Shown piece after piece: positions 8,150-17,010 of a stretch of DNA of 49,439 nucleotides; positions within the stretch are counted from its first letter, which is position 1, and each line of letters begins with the position of its first letter. Below the pieces are notes generated by a model, which saw nothing but the letters and a program-made list of their open reading frames with translations, was not told where the DNA came from and did not search any database. The translations under genes and the position numbers were made by a program. The stretch covers positions 1 through 49,439 of the IMG/VR virus record IMGVR_UViG_3300017530_000010, one strand, 5' to 3'. This stretch comes from a virus.

Positions 8150-8685
8150 TGGCGACAGTAGTTAATAAATCGGACCCGGCTATCTTTCAACAGTCTGCGG
8201 CTACGCAGAATTTTCCTGCGGTGGACTGGCTATGGAATCCACCGGGATTTAAAACTCTATACGGTACAGTTGAATCTAAGTATTGGAAGCTTACAGGTGA
8301 TGGCTCCGATATAGAAGAGATGACGGGACCAGAGAAGATAGCTGTTGATACAGCGATAGCTTCCAAGATGCAAAAAAATACCCATGACAGTATAGTTAAT
8401 CGTGTTGATGGGGTAATGCCTACAGGCGTTACTGATAGGTCTCTTATTCAGAGTCACAATAAACGGGACAACTATATTGTAACTAGATTACTGGAGTTAC
8501 AATCTGCTATGGATGCAATGAAAGCTTCTTCTGGGGCTGCTGATAATCTTCGTGCAGCTATACCTAGTAATTGGAGTGCTACTAAGACTAGAGCTTTAGG
8601 CGATGCTGTGAAGGATTACAAGGACGATGTTACTTCAGGTGTTAGTGATGACCCAACTACACCTACACCTATCTCGGTAGTATAG
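8149..8685 (+). CDS. Hypothetical structural protein (tail or fibre-associated)
   Basis: 178 residues. The ATG shares a base with the portal stop (TAATG). A segment at about 48-70 (KYWKLTGDGSDIEEMTGPEKIAVDTA in part) resembles a short motif seen near the C-terminus of fibre-associated proteins in environmental phages. The rest is helical and ends in a Thr/Pro tail. It has no signal peptide or membrane segment. The role is unknown, probably virion-associated given the flanking portal gene. Confidence 0.6.
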   Translation: MATVVNKSDPAIFQQSAATQNFPAVDWLWNPPGFKTLYGTVESKYWKLTGDGSDIEEMTGPEKIAVDTAIASKMQKNTHDSIVNRVDGVMPTGVTDRSLIQSHNKRDNYIVTRLLELQSAMDAMKASSGAADNLRAAIPSNWSATKTRALGDAVKDYKDDVTSGVSDDPTTPTPISVV

Positions 8686-8728
8686 CGTCAGTAGTATCAA
8701 ATAAGAATTTTAATACAGGAGATGAAAA

Positions 8729-9013
8729 ATGATGAAGCAACGTAATCTTCGTAGACGTACGTTAAATCGACGTTTAAGACGTCAACAAGAACGATCTGAA
8801 AGGGCAATTGATACAGCACAGACAGCAATGATTGAGGCTGTGCTTAGAGATAAGCGTATGCAAAATCAACTTTTGGATGATTTGCAGCAAGAGCGTAAAA
8901 AACGTCGTAGACAAAGAGCTATTGGTGATGGAACTTTTCTTGATTTTATTAAAAACATTGATTGGGATAAATTATTCGAGATTATTGCTAAGATAATCGC
9001 ATTATTTGCATAG
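8729..9013 (+). CDS. Small basic coiled-coil protein with amphipathic C-terminus
   Basis: A 94-residue protein with a good Shine-Dalgarno (AGGAGATG, 8717-8724) before ATG 8729; ATG 8732 is also possible. The N-terminal 30 residues are extremely Arg-rich (RNLRRRTLNRRLRRQQERSER). A coiled coil follows, then KKRRRQR. The last 22 residues form an amphipathic or weakly membrane-seeking helix (WDKLFEIIAKIIALFA). The base-rich start could bind DNA or phospholipid. The family is not recognised. Confidence 0.55.
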   Translation: MMKQRNLRRRTLNRRLRRQQERSERAIDTAQTAMIEAVLRDKRMQNQLLDDLQQERKKRRRQRAIGDGTFLDFIKNIDWDKLFEIIAKIIALFA

Positions 9014-9019
9014 GGTATT

Positions 9020-9922
9020 ATGAGAAGTACCGCCGCTTGGTTTAAATCAGTAGATTTAGATGATTTTCACAATAAAGTGGAAATGTTGTTCTATTTAGGG
9101 CATGCTATAGGTACCTCTTTTCCTGATTTTAGTGAAGAGTGTGGGAGGGCTTTTAGAGATGAGTGTAAAAATCAAAATAGTTTGTTCTTTGAGGTAGCTA
9201 CTGTCTCTCTTCAAAGATTTTCTGATTTGAAACAAGATGCTCTTTTTGGTCCTAAGACTATATATGCTGTTGAGAGTCGTTTTTGTCCATTGCCAGATAT
9301 TCAACCTATTTCTTCCGAAGGTCGTAATCATTGGTCATTTAATGATCTTAGTGTTTGGCATGATATGGGTAATTTAAGTTCTTTTGATGAAAAAGACTTA
9401 TTCTTACAAGCATGTAATATGTGGGGAGGTTCTAATACTCCATTGACTTTTAAGTTTTGGGAAAAGGATGGTGACCCTAAACCTAATATTTTTGCTCGCG
9501 CTCGTAGAATTGATGGTCCGAATAAGATTTTAGCATGGTCTCAATTACCACCGAATAACGCTGGACGTAATGTACAGTTAGAGCAACGATATGATTCTAG
9601 TGAATCTTGGGATGTCTTATGGCGGTTGTTGTCGACAATGGCACATGAGATTGGACATGCTTTGGGATTAGGTCATAGTGCTAATTCTAGTGATCTAATG
9701 TATGCTAACGCAAATGGTACAAAAGAACCTACTGTTGGAGATATTGTCGCTATTCAGTCTCTTTACGGTAAGAGTGGTGACCCTGACCCTGACCCTGACC
9801 CTGACCCTGACCCTGACCCTGACCCTGACCCTGACCCAAGTGTAGAAATCATTAGTTCTAAAGTCTTAGGCAAATTAGAAGACGGTCGTAATCTAATTGT
9901 CGAGCACAGGCTGGAAAAGTAA
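9020..9922 (+). CDS. Matrixin-type zinc metalloprotease with cysteine-switch-like propeptide
   Basis: 300 residues. The zinc site HEIGHALGLGH lies at 209-219 (His209, Glu210, His213, His219), and a Met-turn DLMY follows at 225-228, the metzincin signature of matrixins. Residues about 60-90 resemble a peptidoglycan-binding-like prodomain (FGPKT, then AVESRF). It ends RFCPLPD (87-93), which matches the Cys-x-x-Pro-Asp cysteine switch that keeps MMP zymogens inactive. After the protease comes an Asp-Pro dipeptide repeat (about 252-272) and a short beta tail. There is no signal peptide, so it may be a virion component or released at lysis. It could digest proteinaceous host envelope or process phage proteins. 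Confidence 0.85.
   Translation: MRSTAAWFKSVDLDDFHNKVEMLFYLGHAIGTSFPDFSEECGRAFRDECKNQNSLFFEVATVSLQRFSDLKQDALFGPKTIYAVESRFCPLPDIQPISSEGRNHWSFNDLSVWHDMGNLSSFDEKDLFLQACNMWGGSNTPLTFKFWEKDGDPKPNIFARARRIDGPNKILAWSQLPPNNAGRNVQLEQRYDSSESWDVLWRLLSTMAHEIGHALGLGHSANSSDLMYANANGTKEPTVGDIVAIQSLYGKSGDPDPDPDPDPDPDPDPDPDPSVEIISSKVLGKLEDGRNLIVEHRLEK
9777..9835 (+). repeat. Hexanucleotide tandem repeat coding Asp-Pro linker
   Basis: About ten uninterrupted copies of the hexamer GACCCT inside the matrixin gene encode an alternating Asp-Pro linker between protease and C-terminal tail. The perfect DNA repeat should be prone to copy-number slippage, so linker length probably varies between close relatives. Confidence 0.9.
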
Positions 9923-9949
9923 TAACGTTAAAAGTTCAAGGATAATATA

Positions 9950-10456
9950 ATGGCAAGTGGTGACTCTGTAGTCCATTTTCTTGGTATCATGCCGTTATCG
10001 GCATCGTTTGCTACTCCTGGACAACTTGCAGGCGGAAGTACGCCAGCAGAAAAGGTAAATGTTTGGAATTTCGATGATACCGTAATAGAGTATCTGGACT
10101 TTGCTTGTCTTTTAGAGGGGTATGCTGGTGGTGGTTTGACATTCACTATTCCTTGGTTTGGCAATACTCAGGCGTCAGGCGATGTGGATTGGCAAATAGC
10201 CATTAGGCGTATGGAGGCAGACGTAACTATACTGACTGCCGCAATGAGTTACGTGTATCAGAATACCTTTGGTACAACAGCAGATACGGCAGGTAAGTTT
10301 ACCAATACCCTAATAGCTTTTACTAATTTGCAAATAGACGGTTGGTTGGACGGGGAGTTAGCTATTGTAAGACTTCGTAGGAACGCCCCGGAGGCAGGTG
10401 CGCTAGTTGGTGATGCGGAACTATGGGCGGATCAGCTTATAGGAAGGGAAACTTAA
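9950..10456 (+). CDS. Hypothetical virion protein
   Basis: 168 residues with a clear Shine-Dalgarno (AAGGA before ATG 9950). The composition is all-beta (GGGLTFTIPWFGNTQASGD, GWLDGELAIVRLRRNAP), compatible with a jelly-roll or receptor-type virion subunit. It is co-oriented with, and closely followed by, the LamG-like gene. There are no Cys-rich, membrane or catalytic features. Its exact role in the particle is not assignable. Confidence 0.6.
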   Translation: MASGDSVVHFLGIMPLSASFATPGQLAGGSTPAEKVNVWNFDDTVIEYLDFACLLEGYAGGGLTFTIPWFGNTQASGDVDWQIAIRRMEADVTILTAAMSYVYQNTFGTTADTAGKFTNTLIAFTNLQIDGWLDGELAIVRLRRNAPEAGALVGDAELWADQLIGRET

Positions 10457-10459
10457 TCA

Positions 10460-11245
10460 GTGTCTTTGTCGTTTCAGAATGACCTTGCTGTAGTGGACCA
10501 TGGTGTTGGACCGACTATAGGGGGTATTGGGACTGTAGGTTTTACAATGTGTGCATGGGTATATCCAACGAATATAGATGCTACCTTTAAGCAGGTTTGT
10601 GGCAATTCTGCGCAGGGAATTTGGAGTAGATTAGCTTCTAGCGATGCCTTGGGTCCAGGGGCTATGAGGGGGTTTGCTAAACATACGGTTCAAACGGCAG
10701 ACTCTCTTAGTGTTATAAATACGGTATTGGTTAATCAGTGGAATTTTTTGGTTACAACGTTTCAGGCCGGCAACACTCCGGAGGTCAGGCTGTATTGGGG
10801 TGATCTTGATACAGAGGTTTCTGAGGTTAGTTATTTCTCTAATCAGCAGTCTCAAGGAGATGTGAATGAGAAGGCTGGTGATCCATTTTTAGTTGGGTCG
10901 GCAGGTAACCTTTTCTTTTTCTTGGGGCGTATAGCCACTGTTGCTGTATGGCCACTTACAACTTTAACATTAAGTCAAATTAAGGTAGTGCAAAGAAATC
11001 CTTTACTTGTTCTTGATGGATGTGAATTGTTATCTTATTATGGATTTGAAGGATTAGGTACACAACCTGATTACTCTGGGTCTAATAACCCAGGAACACC
11101 AGCCAGTGTTTCTTTGGAAAGTTATCCCCCAATAAATCGATTTTCTAAGGAATCGTTACGAAGGTTTCTAACTACACAACCCTTGCCCGGCGATGATGGT
11201 GCCGCAATGTACCATCACCTACGAAACATTGGTGTTTATTCTTAA
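10460..11245 (+). CDS. LamG / concanavalin-A-like lectin domain protein
   Basis: 261 residues from a GTG start at 10460. The main domain (about 1-185) has the LamG-type pattern: an N-terminal GFTMCAWVYPT strand, a central VNQWNFLVTTFQAGNTPEVRLYWG segment and a late GRIATVAVWPLTTLTLSQI motif. This is the arrangement of laminin-G-like sugar-binding folds used in phage particles for receptor or capsid-surface binding. A Pro-rich C-terminus follows. It probably decorates the virion and may bind host surface glycans. Confidence 0.75.
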   Translation: MSLSFQNDLAVVDHGVGPTIGGIGTVGFTMCAWVYPTNIDATFKQVCGNSAQGIWSRLASSDALGPGAMRGFAKHTVQTADSLSVINTVLVNQWNFLVTTFQAGNTPEVRLYWGDLDTEVSEVSYFSNQQSQGDVNEKAGDPFLVGSAGNLFFFLGRIATVAVWPLTTLTLSQIKVVQRNPLLVLDGCELLSYYGFEGLGTQPDYSGSNNPGTPASVSLESYPPINRFSKESLRRFLTTQPLPGDDGAAMYHHLRNIGVYS

Positions 11246-11257
11246 GGATAGGTAATC

Positions 11258-14200
11258 ATGTCAGCTACTTACTTAAGGCAGTCTACAGCTACTCAGGGTA
11301 GACGAATAGGACCATTTGTTAGTGATACTGACTTCAAGACACCTAATGATGGGTTGACCATAGCTGGTACAGATATTAAATTATCGAAGAATGGCGCGGT
11401 GGCAGTTAACGCCTCGGCAGGTGCGACGTCAGATATCAATGGTATGTATGGTGTTTCTTTTTCGGCTGCGGACACTAATATAGTAGGTGAATTAGAAGTA
11501 TCTATATTGGTCGCTGGGGCACTAGTCGTTACAGCTAGGTTCATGGTTGTTGAAGAGGCCATTTATGATGCGCTATTTGCTGCCGGTGCTAATGGATTTG
11601 ATTCTGCAGGTGTGGTGCAAGCCAACATTACACAAATACTTGGTGGTGCATTGGGGGAAGTTTCGGCAAACAACTTAAGTGCAAACTTTAGTACATTTTA
11701 TGATAACGGGGATTCCATAACTAGTAAGACTGTGGATCAAATAGATAATGTAAATACTTGGCTTGGTTCCCCACCCGGAAACTTACCGGATACAGCCTTG
11801 TCTGCTATACAGTTAGACAAGTTGATAAGTACAACTGTGGGTCCTAGTGATGTTGTTGCTAACTCTATTATTGCTAATATGGTTTCGAAAAGTGTAACAC
11901 CTGTTTGGACTTCATTTGATAATACTACAGATTCTCTTGAAGCTTTAGCAGACGCTAGTGGTAGCGATGTAAATGTCATTAGCTGGGCGGGTACTGCGGT
12001 CACTACTCCGTTAACACCAGGTGTTCCAAATGTTAATATGATGGAGATATCCGGGGGAGCCTTGTCACCACCAGCTACAACTACTTTATTGGCCGATAAC
12101 TTTAGTGTGTTTTATGGCAATGCTAATGCTTTGACAACTAATACAGTTGATGATGTTGGTGTTGGGGTGGGTGGCACTAATGTAAATGTTATCAGTTGGG
12201 CCGGTACTGCGGTTGCTACTCCTACAATTGCTGGAGTTCCGAAAGTTGATGTGGACTATTGGAAAGGTGTAGTTGCTGATGATCCAATGACAATTACTGA
12301 TTTCTTTACAGCAGGTGTACCGCTCAATACAACTGGAGGCACTATCGACTTAGTTACCACTACTACTCAAGTCTCTAATAGTGTGGGACAGACCCAGGAT
12401 GTTGGTCCAATGATTGGGACGAATGGCGCGGCCCTTACAGCACTTGGTGGAATGTCCTCTGGAATGCAGACTCAGGTGCAAAGTAATTGTGATGCTGCCC
12501 TTGTCGCAATGTTCTTAGACAGATTGTTCTTAGTTGACTACAATCCGGCAGCGCCACCTGGTGTAGCTACATCTTGGGCTAATGAATTGGTTCAGGATAA
12601 TGGTGGTGGAATTACTCAGTTCACAACTATTGCTCTAGCTAATACAGGGTTTACAGGTACGGTGGACGCTAACTTAACTCAGATTCTCGGTACTGCTGTT
12701 ATTGAGCCTATAGGTGGTGCAGGTACTAGTGGATTAGCAGAGAACTTTTCTATCTTCTTTGATGTCGACCCAACTACGATTAAAACTGTAGACGACGTCG
12801 GCGGTGGTGGTGTCGGTGGAACAGATTGGACGGCTACGGAGAGAAATAATATACGCTATCGTTTAGGTGTTGATGGTACTACGGCAGTACCGGCTACAAA
12901 CGTACCTAATCTCGAAACCATAGACGCAAACTTAACTCAGATTCTTGGTACCGTTGTTACTGAGCCTATTGGTGGTGGCGGGTCTAGTGGGTTAGCAGAG
13001 AATTTTTCTTTCTTCTTTGACATCAACCCGACTACAACTAGGACTATTGATAGTCTGTCTATACATTCTGCTTCGGATGTTAGGACAGACATGGATACGA
13101 ACAGCACAATCAGCTCTAGGATAGGCGTAGCAAATAGTCTAGGTGCTGGGGCTACATTGTTCTTAAATCTTAGTGATATTGCTGGTGTAGGGTTTATTAG
13201 TGCTAGTGACTCATTATCTGCGGGTGGTGCGGGTTTGACGGTACAGCAAATAGTCAATGGGGTTTGGGATGAACAAGCAGGGGACCATACTATTGTTGGT
13301 AGTACAGGAGAAACTTTAATTGCAGGTGCCGCGAGTAGTGATCCATGGCCAATACAGTTACCGGGTCCATATATACCCGGATCGGCAGGTAGAATTATAG
13401 CAGATGCCCTAACAGGCCATATAGCACAAACAGGAGATTCTTATAATAGAATTGGCCTAGGCGGTACTAATCTTAATGACCTTGGTGGCATGTCGACTGC
13501 TATGAAGGCAGAGATAAAAACACAAACAGATCTGAGTGTAGCTGCACTTAATGATTTTAACCCAGCTATAGATCAGGTTATTGTCGGGTCTATGGCAGCA
13601 AATTCAATCACTAGTCTGGTGCTCGCTACTGGGGCTATTACTGCTTTGTCTATGAATAATGACGTATCCGTACAGCATAGACAGGAGATGGATACGTCTA
13701 GTACACAATTTGCTCAAATAATTCTTGATGTGGCAGCAGTACCTAATGTACAGGAGAATGTTAATGGTGTTTGGAATGCTCAAACTAGTGCCCATACGCA
13801 GGTTGGTAGTACAGGTGCGGCTTTGGTTGCAGGGAATGCCCCTACTGTAGCACAAATTGTTAGTGGTGTTTGGGATGCACAAACTAATGCGTACACTATT
13901 CTTGGGAGTATGGGTCGGGCTTTGTCTGATACAGAAACCAATGTTAGTTTAATTACAGGAGTGGACGGAGTTACTCTTGCGACGGTGCAGGGTAACTATG
14001 CTGTGAGTACCGTCACAACTACTGAGGTTCGTACGGAAATGGTAGGTGCACTTACTGTTGATGTTTACGGTGAGCCACCCAAAGAGAATCCACCAGAGAA
14101 TGCTAGTCTTGCTACCAAGATTGGTTATGGATATAAACTAGACGTTAACAGAAAAGACCAGGACGCGACTTCGTTTAAGTTGTGGAATTTTGCAACCACT

Positions 14201-14275
14201 ATAGTTGACCAAGAAACTGTTGTTACAGGGGACGCTACTTCTGCAACTAAGGGTAAACTAACGGTTGGTACTTAA
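11258..14275 (+). CDS. Giant repeat-rich virion protein (fibre or tail-associated)
   Basis: 1005 residues with a good Shine-Dalgarno (AAGGATAGG). The N-terminal domain (about 1-105) has the GPFVSDTDFKTPNDGLTIAG-type opening and ends VVEEAIYDALFAAG, a module recurring in environmental phage structural proteins. The middle is built of diverged repeats: NVNVISWAGTAV units, VDANLTQILGT units followed by GLAENFS(I/F)FFD, and VNGVWDEQ/VSGVWDAQ units. The C-terminal domain (ASLATKIGYGYKLDVNRKDQ) also recurs in such proteins. There are no catalytic motifs. It is low in charge and Cys-poor, as expected for an extended fibrous or collar component. Confidence 0.75.
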   Translation: MSATYLRQSTATQGRRIGPFVSDTDFKTPNDGLTIAGTDIKLSKNGAVAVNASAGATSDINGMYGVSFSAADTNIVGELEVSILVAGALVVTARFMVVEEAIYDALFAAGANGFDSAGVVQANITQILGGALGEVSANNLSANFSTFYDNGDSITSKTVDQIDNVNTWLGSPPGNLPDTALSAIQLDKLISTTVGPSDVVANSIIANMVSKSVTPVWTSFDNTTDSLEALADASGSDVNVISWAGTAVTTPLTPGVPNVNMMEISGGALSPPATTTLLADNFSVFYGNANALTTNTVDDVGVGVGGTNVNVISWAGTAVATPTIAGVPKVDVDYWKGVVADDPMTITDFFTAGVPLNTTGGTIDLVTTTTQVSNSVGQTQDVGPMIGTNGAALTALGGMSSGMQTQVQSNCDAALVAMFLDRLFLVDYNPAAPPGVATSWANELVQDNGGGITQFTTIALANTGFTGTVDANLTQILGTAVIEPIGGAGTSGLAENFSIFFDVDPTTIKTVDDVGGGGVGGTDWTATERNNIRYRLGVDGTTAVPATNVPNLETIDANLTQILGTVVTEPIGGGGSSGLAENFSFFFDINPTTTRTIDSLSIHSASDVRTDMDTNSTISSRIGVANSLGAGATLFLNLSDIAGVGFISASDSLSAGGAGLTVQQIVNGVWDEQAGDHTIVGSTGETLIAGAASSDPWPIQLPGPYIPGSAGRIIADALTGHIAQTGDSYNRIGLGGTNLNDLGGMSTAMKAEIKTQTDLSVAALNDFNPAIDQVIVGSMAANSITSLVLATGAITALSMNNDVSVQHRQEMDTSSTQFAQIILDVAAVPNVQENVNGVWNAQTSAHTQVGSTGAALVAGNAPTVAQIVSGVWDAQTNAYTILGSMGRALSDTETNVSLITGVDGVTLATVQGNYAVSTVTTTEVRTEMVGALTVDVYGEPPKENPPENASLATKIGYGYKLDVNRKDQDATSFKLWNFATTIVDQETVVTGDATSATKGKLTVGT

Positions 14276-15283
14276 ATGGCTCTTGATACAAGAGAGAATT
14301 TACTTTCTATGCTAAATTTCGGGAGTATGGATACTCTACTTCCGATACCTCTTGCTCCGGCTATAGTTTTTCAAGAGCCGGACCTAAGTGACCTTCTTGG
14401 TCTATACCGTGAGATAGAGTTAGAGAGTATAGACAGATACTCCTCTAAAGCTGATCTTGCTAATCTCTTCGGTATCAATAACATAAATACATGGGCAGAT
14501 TTAGATGGCTCTAAAAACGCCACTGCTATACGCTCTCGGACGATAGCAATGATGCTTAAGGCGGATTCTATCATTGACTCTAGATTAAGGGATGGGCCGT
14601 ATAAAGTACCCTTCACTCCTCCGTATCCTCAGACCATAGTAAATTTAGCGACTAGACTTGCTGGATTTTTATTGTATGAGCATAGAGGGATAACCGATTC
14701 TACAGAACAAAAGCACGAATTGAATTGGCATGAACAGTATGTTGATAAGGTCATAAACTGGATACTAGCCCGGAAGTGGCGTCTAGATTATGCTCTCAGT
14801 ACAGTAAGGACACATATTCCTTCTGCGGATGGTGTAACTATAGTGTCTGGTGTTGCACTAGACGAAGATGTTCAACCGAGTCCTTATTGTGTTAAGTCTG
14901 ATATTGAAGCGATATATGGCTTAACTAATATTGTTAAATGGGCTGATCTAAATAACAATAGAGTTACTAGTGAGATTGACACCAGGATAAATAAGTTCAT
15001 CGGCCTATCGGATAATGAAATAAATTGTAGGATGAGAGCTGGGCCATATAAGATACCTTTTGTTGTTGAGCCATTTGAGGGTATATTAGTTGACCTATCT
15101 GCTAGATTAGCTGGCGCTCTTATGTATGAGTGCCGGGGACCAACTAATGCGGACCCGGATAACGATGTTCTTAAGTGGCATAGAGATCAAGTAGATAAGA
15201 CTCTTGACGGTATTATGGTTAGGAGATATAGATTTGATCCTAGTAAATCTACGCTAAGGAAAACCACACCTCTAGCTGTTTAG
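14276..15283 (+). CDS. Head-tail connector with two tandem adaptor domains
   Basis: 335 residues, starting immediately after the preceding stop. Two homologous halves follow a unique N-terminal 50 residues. The first, about 56-180, opens YSSKADLANLFGINNINTWADL. The second, about 205-325, opens YCVKSDIEAIYGLTNIVKWADL. Each half then has a RMRAGPYKIPF-like motif and a helical LARLAG-type segment. The pattern fits the gp6/DUF1320-like connector family of Mu, HK97 and SPP1, which normally has one domain per chain and forms a ring under the portal. The internal duplication is unusual. Confidence 0.7.
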   Translation: MALDTRENLLSMLNFGSMDTLLPIPLAPAIVFQEPDLSDLLGLYREIELESIDRYSSKADLANLFGINNINTWADLDGSKNATAIRSRTIAMMLKADSIIDSRLRDGPYKVPFTPPYPQTIVNLATRLAGFLLYEHRGITDSTEQKHELNWHEQYVDKVINWILARKWRLDYALSTVRTHIPSADGVTIVSGVALDEDVQPSPYCVKSDIEAIYGLTNIVKWADLNNNRVTSEIDTRINKFIGLSDNEINCRMRAGPYKIPFVVEPFEGILVDLSARLAGALMYECRGPTNADPDNDVLKWHRDQVDKTLDGIMVRRYRFDPSKSTLRKTTPLAV

Positions 15284-15359
15284 GGTGACTTAGTAAATTG
15301 TAGAAATAGTTTGTCAGTTTCGGTAAAAAATCGGTATATAGATAGTAGAGAGGTGAAGT

Positions 15360-16478
15360 ATGCTGAATTGGATTATACCCACGCCAGCTGATTGCGATAG
15401 CTTTCAGTTGTCTAAGGTTGGCAATGACGCATTGGTGTATGATAAACAATTTGCATACGTTGGACAATTTTACAAAGCTAAAGACGATCTTGAATTTGAG
15501 ATAACGGAGGAAGCTATAGACCACTGGGTTGCTGTACAGGCTTCTTTGCTTGATGAGGGCATAGAGGTTCCCATGCCTTTAGAGCATATCAATAAGGATA
15601 ACCCCGAAAAGAAAAGAGCCACCGCTTTATCGTATACTAAGCGAACGGATTCTAAGGGGCGTGTTGGGTTGTTTGGAAAAGTTGAATTCAAGAACCAAGA
15701 TGCTGTAAAGAATTTGTCAGATTCGCAAATCTCTATCTATGTGGAACGAGAGACGATAACACCAGTGAAGAGAACGCACCACCACATGCCAATAACCCAT
15801 GTGGCTTTTACTAATTACCCTGTACTACCAGGTATGGATAAGTTTACAGAGATTGCAGCAAGTCTCAATGCTACACCTGTTTTCACTAAAGGTTTCTTTA
15901 AAAATGAGGATGTTGATATGGTAGATACAATTTCGCTATCGTCTCTTGCTGAGTCTCTGGGTGTAGAGGTTAAGGAAAAAGACGATAAGAGTGTGGTCAA
16001 GGGTATCACGGATGCTTTTTCAGCCAGTAAGCATGTAGCTGAGGATTTGACGGAGAGAGTTAAAGACTTGACAGGGAAAGTCGAGAGTCTAACTAAACAG
16101 ATTCCCAAGAAAAAGGATGCTCCGGTTATCTCCGCAAGTCTTTTGAGTATGGGAATCGAGAATCGTCAACATAAAATTGACGATCTTCTCAGGGAAGGTT
16201 TTGTTACATCCGTGCAAGCCAAGAGGGCTAGTGAGAAGTATTGCTCAAAACCTTGTATTTCTTTGTCGCTATCTTCGGAATCCACTACTGATGATTTTGA
16301 ATGGTGGGTTGAGAATGAAAGATTGGGTTTATCCGAGACTTTGTTTACTGACGAGAGTGGTAATACTAGGTCACAGAATACGGATGATTCATTGACACTG
16401 TCTAATGCGGACGTTAGTGACCCAACAAAGAATGCTCTTGCTGCGGAGATTGAGAGTAGGGTTGCGGCTGCTTCTTGA
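15360..16478 (+). CDS. Phage protease / scaffold, Mu gpI-like
   Basis: 372 residues with a strong Shine-Dalgarno (GAGAGGTGAAG). The N-terminal 150 residues resemble Mu-type prohead protease I: VPMPLEHINKDNPEKKRATAL, then GLFGKVEFKNQDA and HHHMPITHVAFTNYPVLPGM, the last being the conserved strand of peptidase U35. The central part is a coiled coil (AEDLTERVKDLTGKVESLTKQ), typical of a scaffold fused to its protease. The C-terminal acidic region is probably the capsid-interacting tail. It lies just before the decoration and capsid genes, as expected. Confidence 0.8.
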   Translation: MLNWIIPTPADCDSFQLSKVGNDALVYDKQFAYVGQFYKAKDDLEFEITEEAIDHWVAVQASLLDEGIEVPMPLEHINKDNPEKKRATALSYTKRTDSKGRVGLFGKVEFKNQDAVKNLSDSQISIYVERETITPVKRTHHHMPITHVAFTNYPVLPGMDKFTEIAASLNATPVFTKGFFKNEDVDMVDTISLSSLAESLGVEVKEKDDKSVVKGITDAFSASKHVAEDLTERVKDLTGKVESLTKQIPKKKDAPVISASLLSMGIENRQHKIDDLLREGFVTSVQAKRASEKYCSKPCISLSLSSESTTDDFEWWVENERLGLSETLFTDESGNTRSQNTDDSLTLSNADVSDPTKNALAAEIESRVAAAS

Positions 16479-16519
16479 TCCGTTTTTTGACTACAACAAT
16501 TAAACATAAGGAATAAGGT

Positions 16520-16945
16520 ATGCCTACATCATTAGTTAAGATCAAAGTTGCTGGGGATGTCATAAAGTATTTTGAGAGTGTTGAACACTCTATGGACGAA
16601 GCCGTTCTGGAGAACGGAGGGATCGGGCAGTATACTGATGTCGAAATTGGTGGTAGGCCCGTCCAAGTCTCTGGAGGGGTAGCTACGTTTACCGAGGCAG
16701 GTGGAGAAGCATCTGTTACAGGTATTGTCGCAGAACAAGGTATTGTGACTCTTGCGGCTTCGGGACAGACAACTAAGTTATATCCCATCTTGTCTAGAAG
16801 TGGTGTGATTTGGGAATCTGGTTTAGCGGCTACCGACCCGCTAGGGGTAGCGCTTACTATCGCTACTATCGTTACTGCACTTGCAGCCGTAGGGATTGTT
16901 TCTCGACCCGGTAAGAGCGCCTTTAGTAATGAACAGGTTACATAG
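16520..16945 (+). CDS. Capsid decoration-like protein
   Basis: 141 residues with Shine-Dalgarno AAGGAATAAGG. The beta-rich sequence (GQYTDVEIGGRPVQVSGG, then GGEASVTGIVAEQGIVTLAAS) ends in a hydrophobic Ala/Ile segment near 105-125. Size, composition and position between the scaffold protease and major capsid protein match head decoration proteins. The hydrophobic C-terminal stretch could alternatively be a membrane anchor, but it is Ala-rich and unremarkable. Confidence 0.65.
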   Translation: MPTSLVKIKVAGDVIKYFESVEHSMDEAVLENGGIGQYTDVEIGGRPVQVSGGVATFTEAGGEASVTGIVAEQGIVTLAASGQTTKLYPILSRSGVIWESGLAATDPLGVALTIATIVTALAAVGIVSRPGKSAFSNEQVT

Positions 16946-17010
16946 TCTGTAGCTTGCGTACTATTCGTTGTTTAACAAACTAACATTTTTAGTTGTACGG
17001 AGATTGCACT

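Noticed and set aside
16945-17010. Possible terminator before the major capsid gene (TTGTTTAACAA and a T-run)
   Set aside because: The stem is short and A/T only; not convincing as a terminator or promoter.
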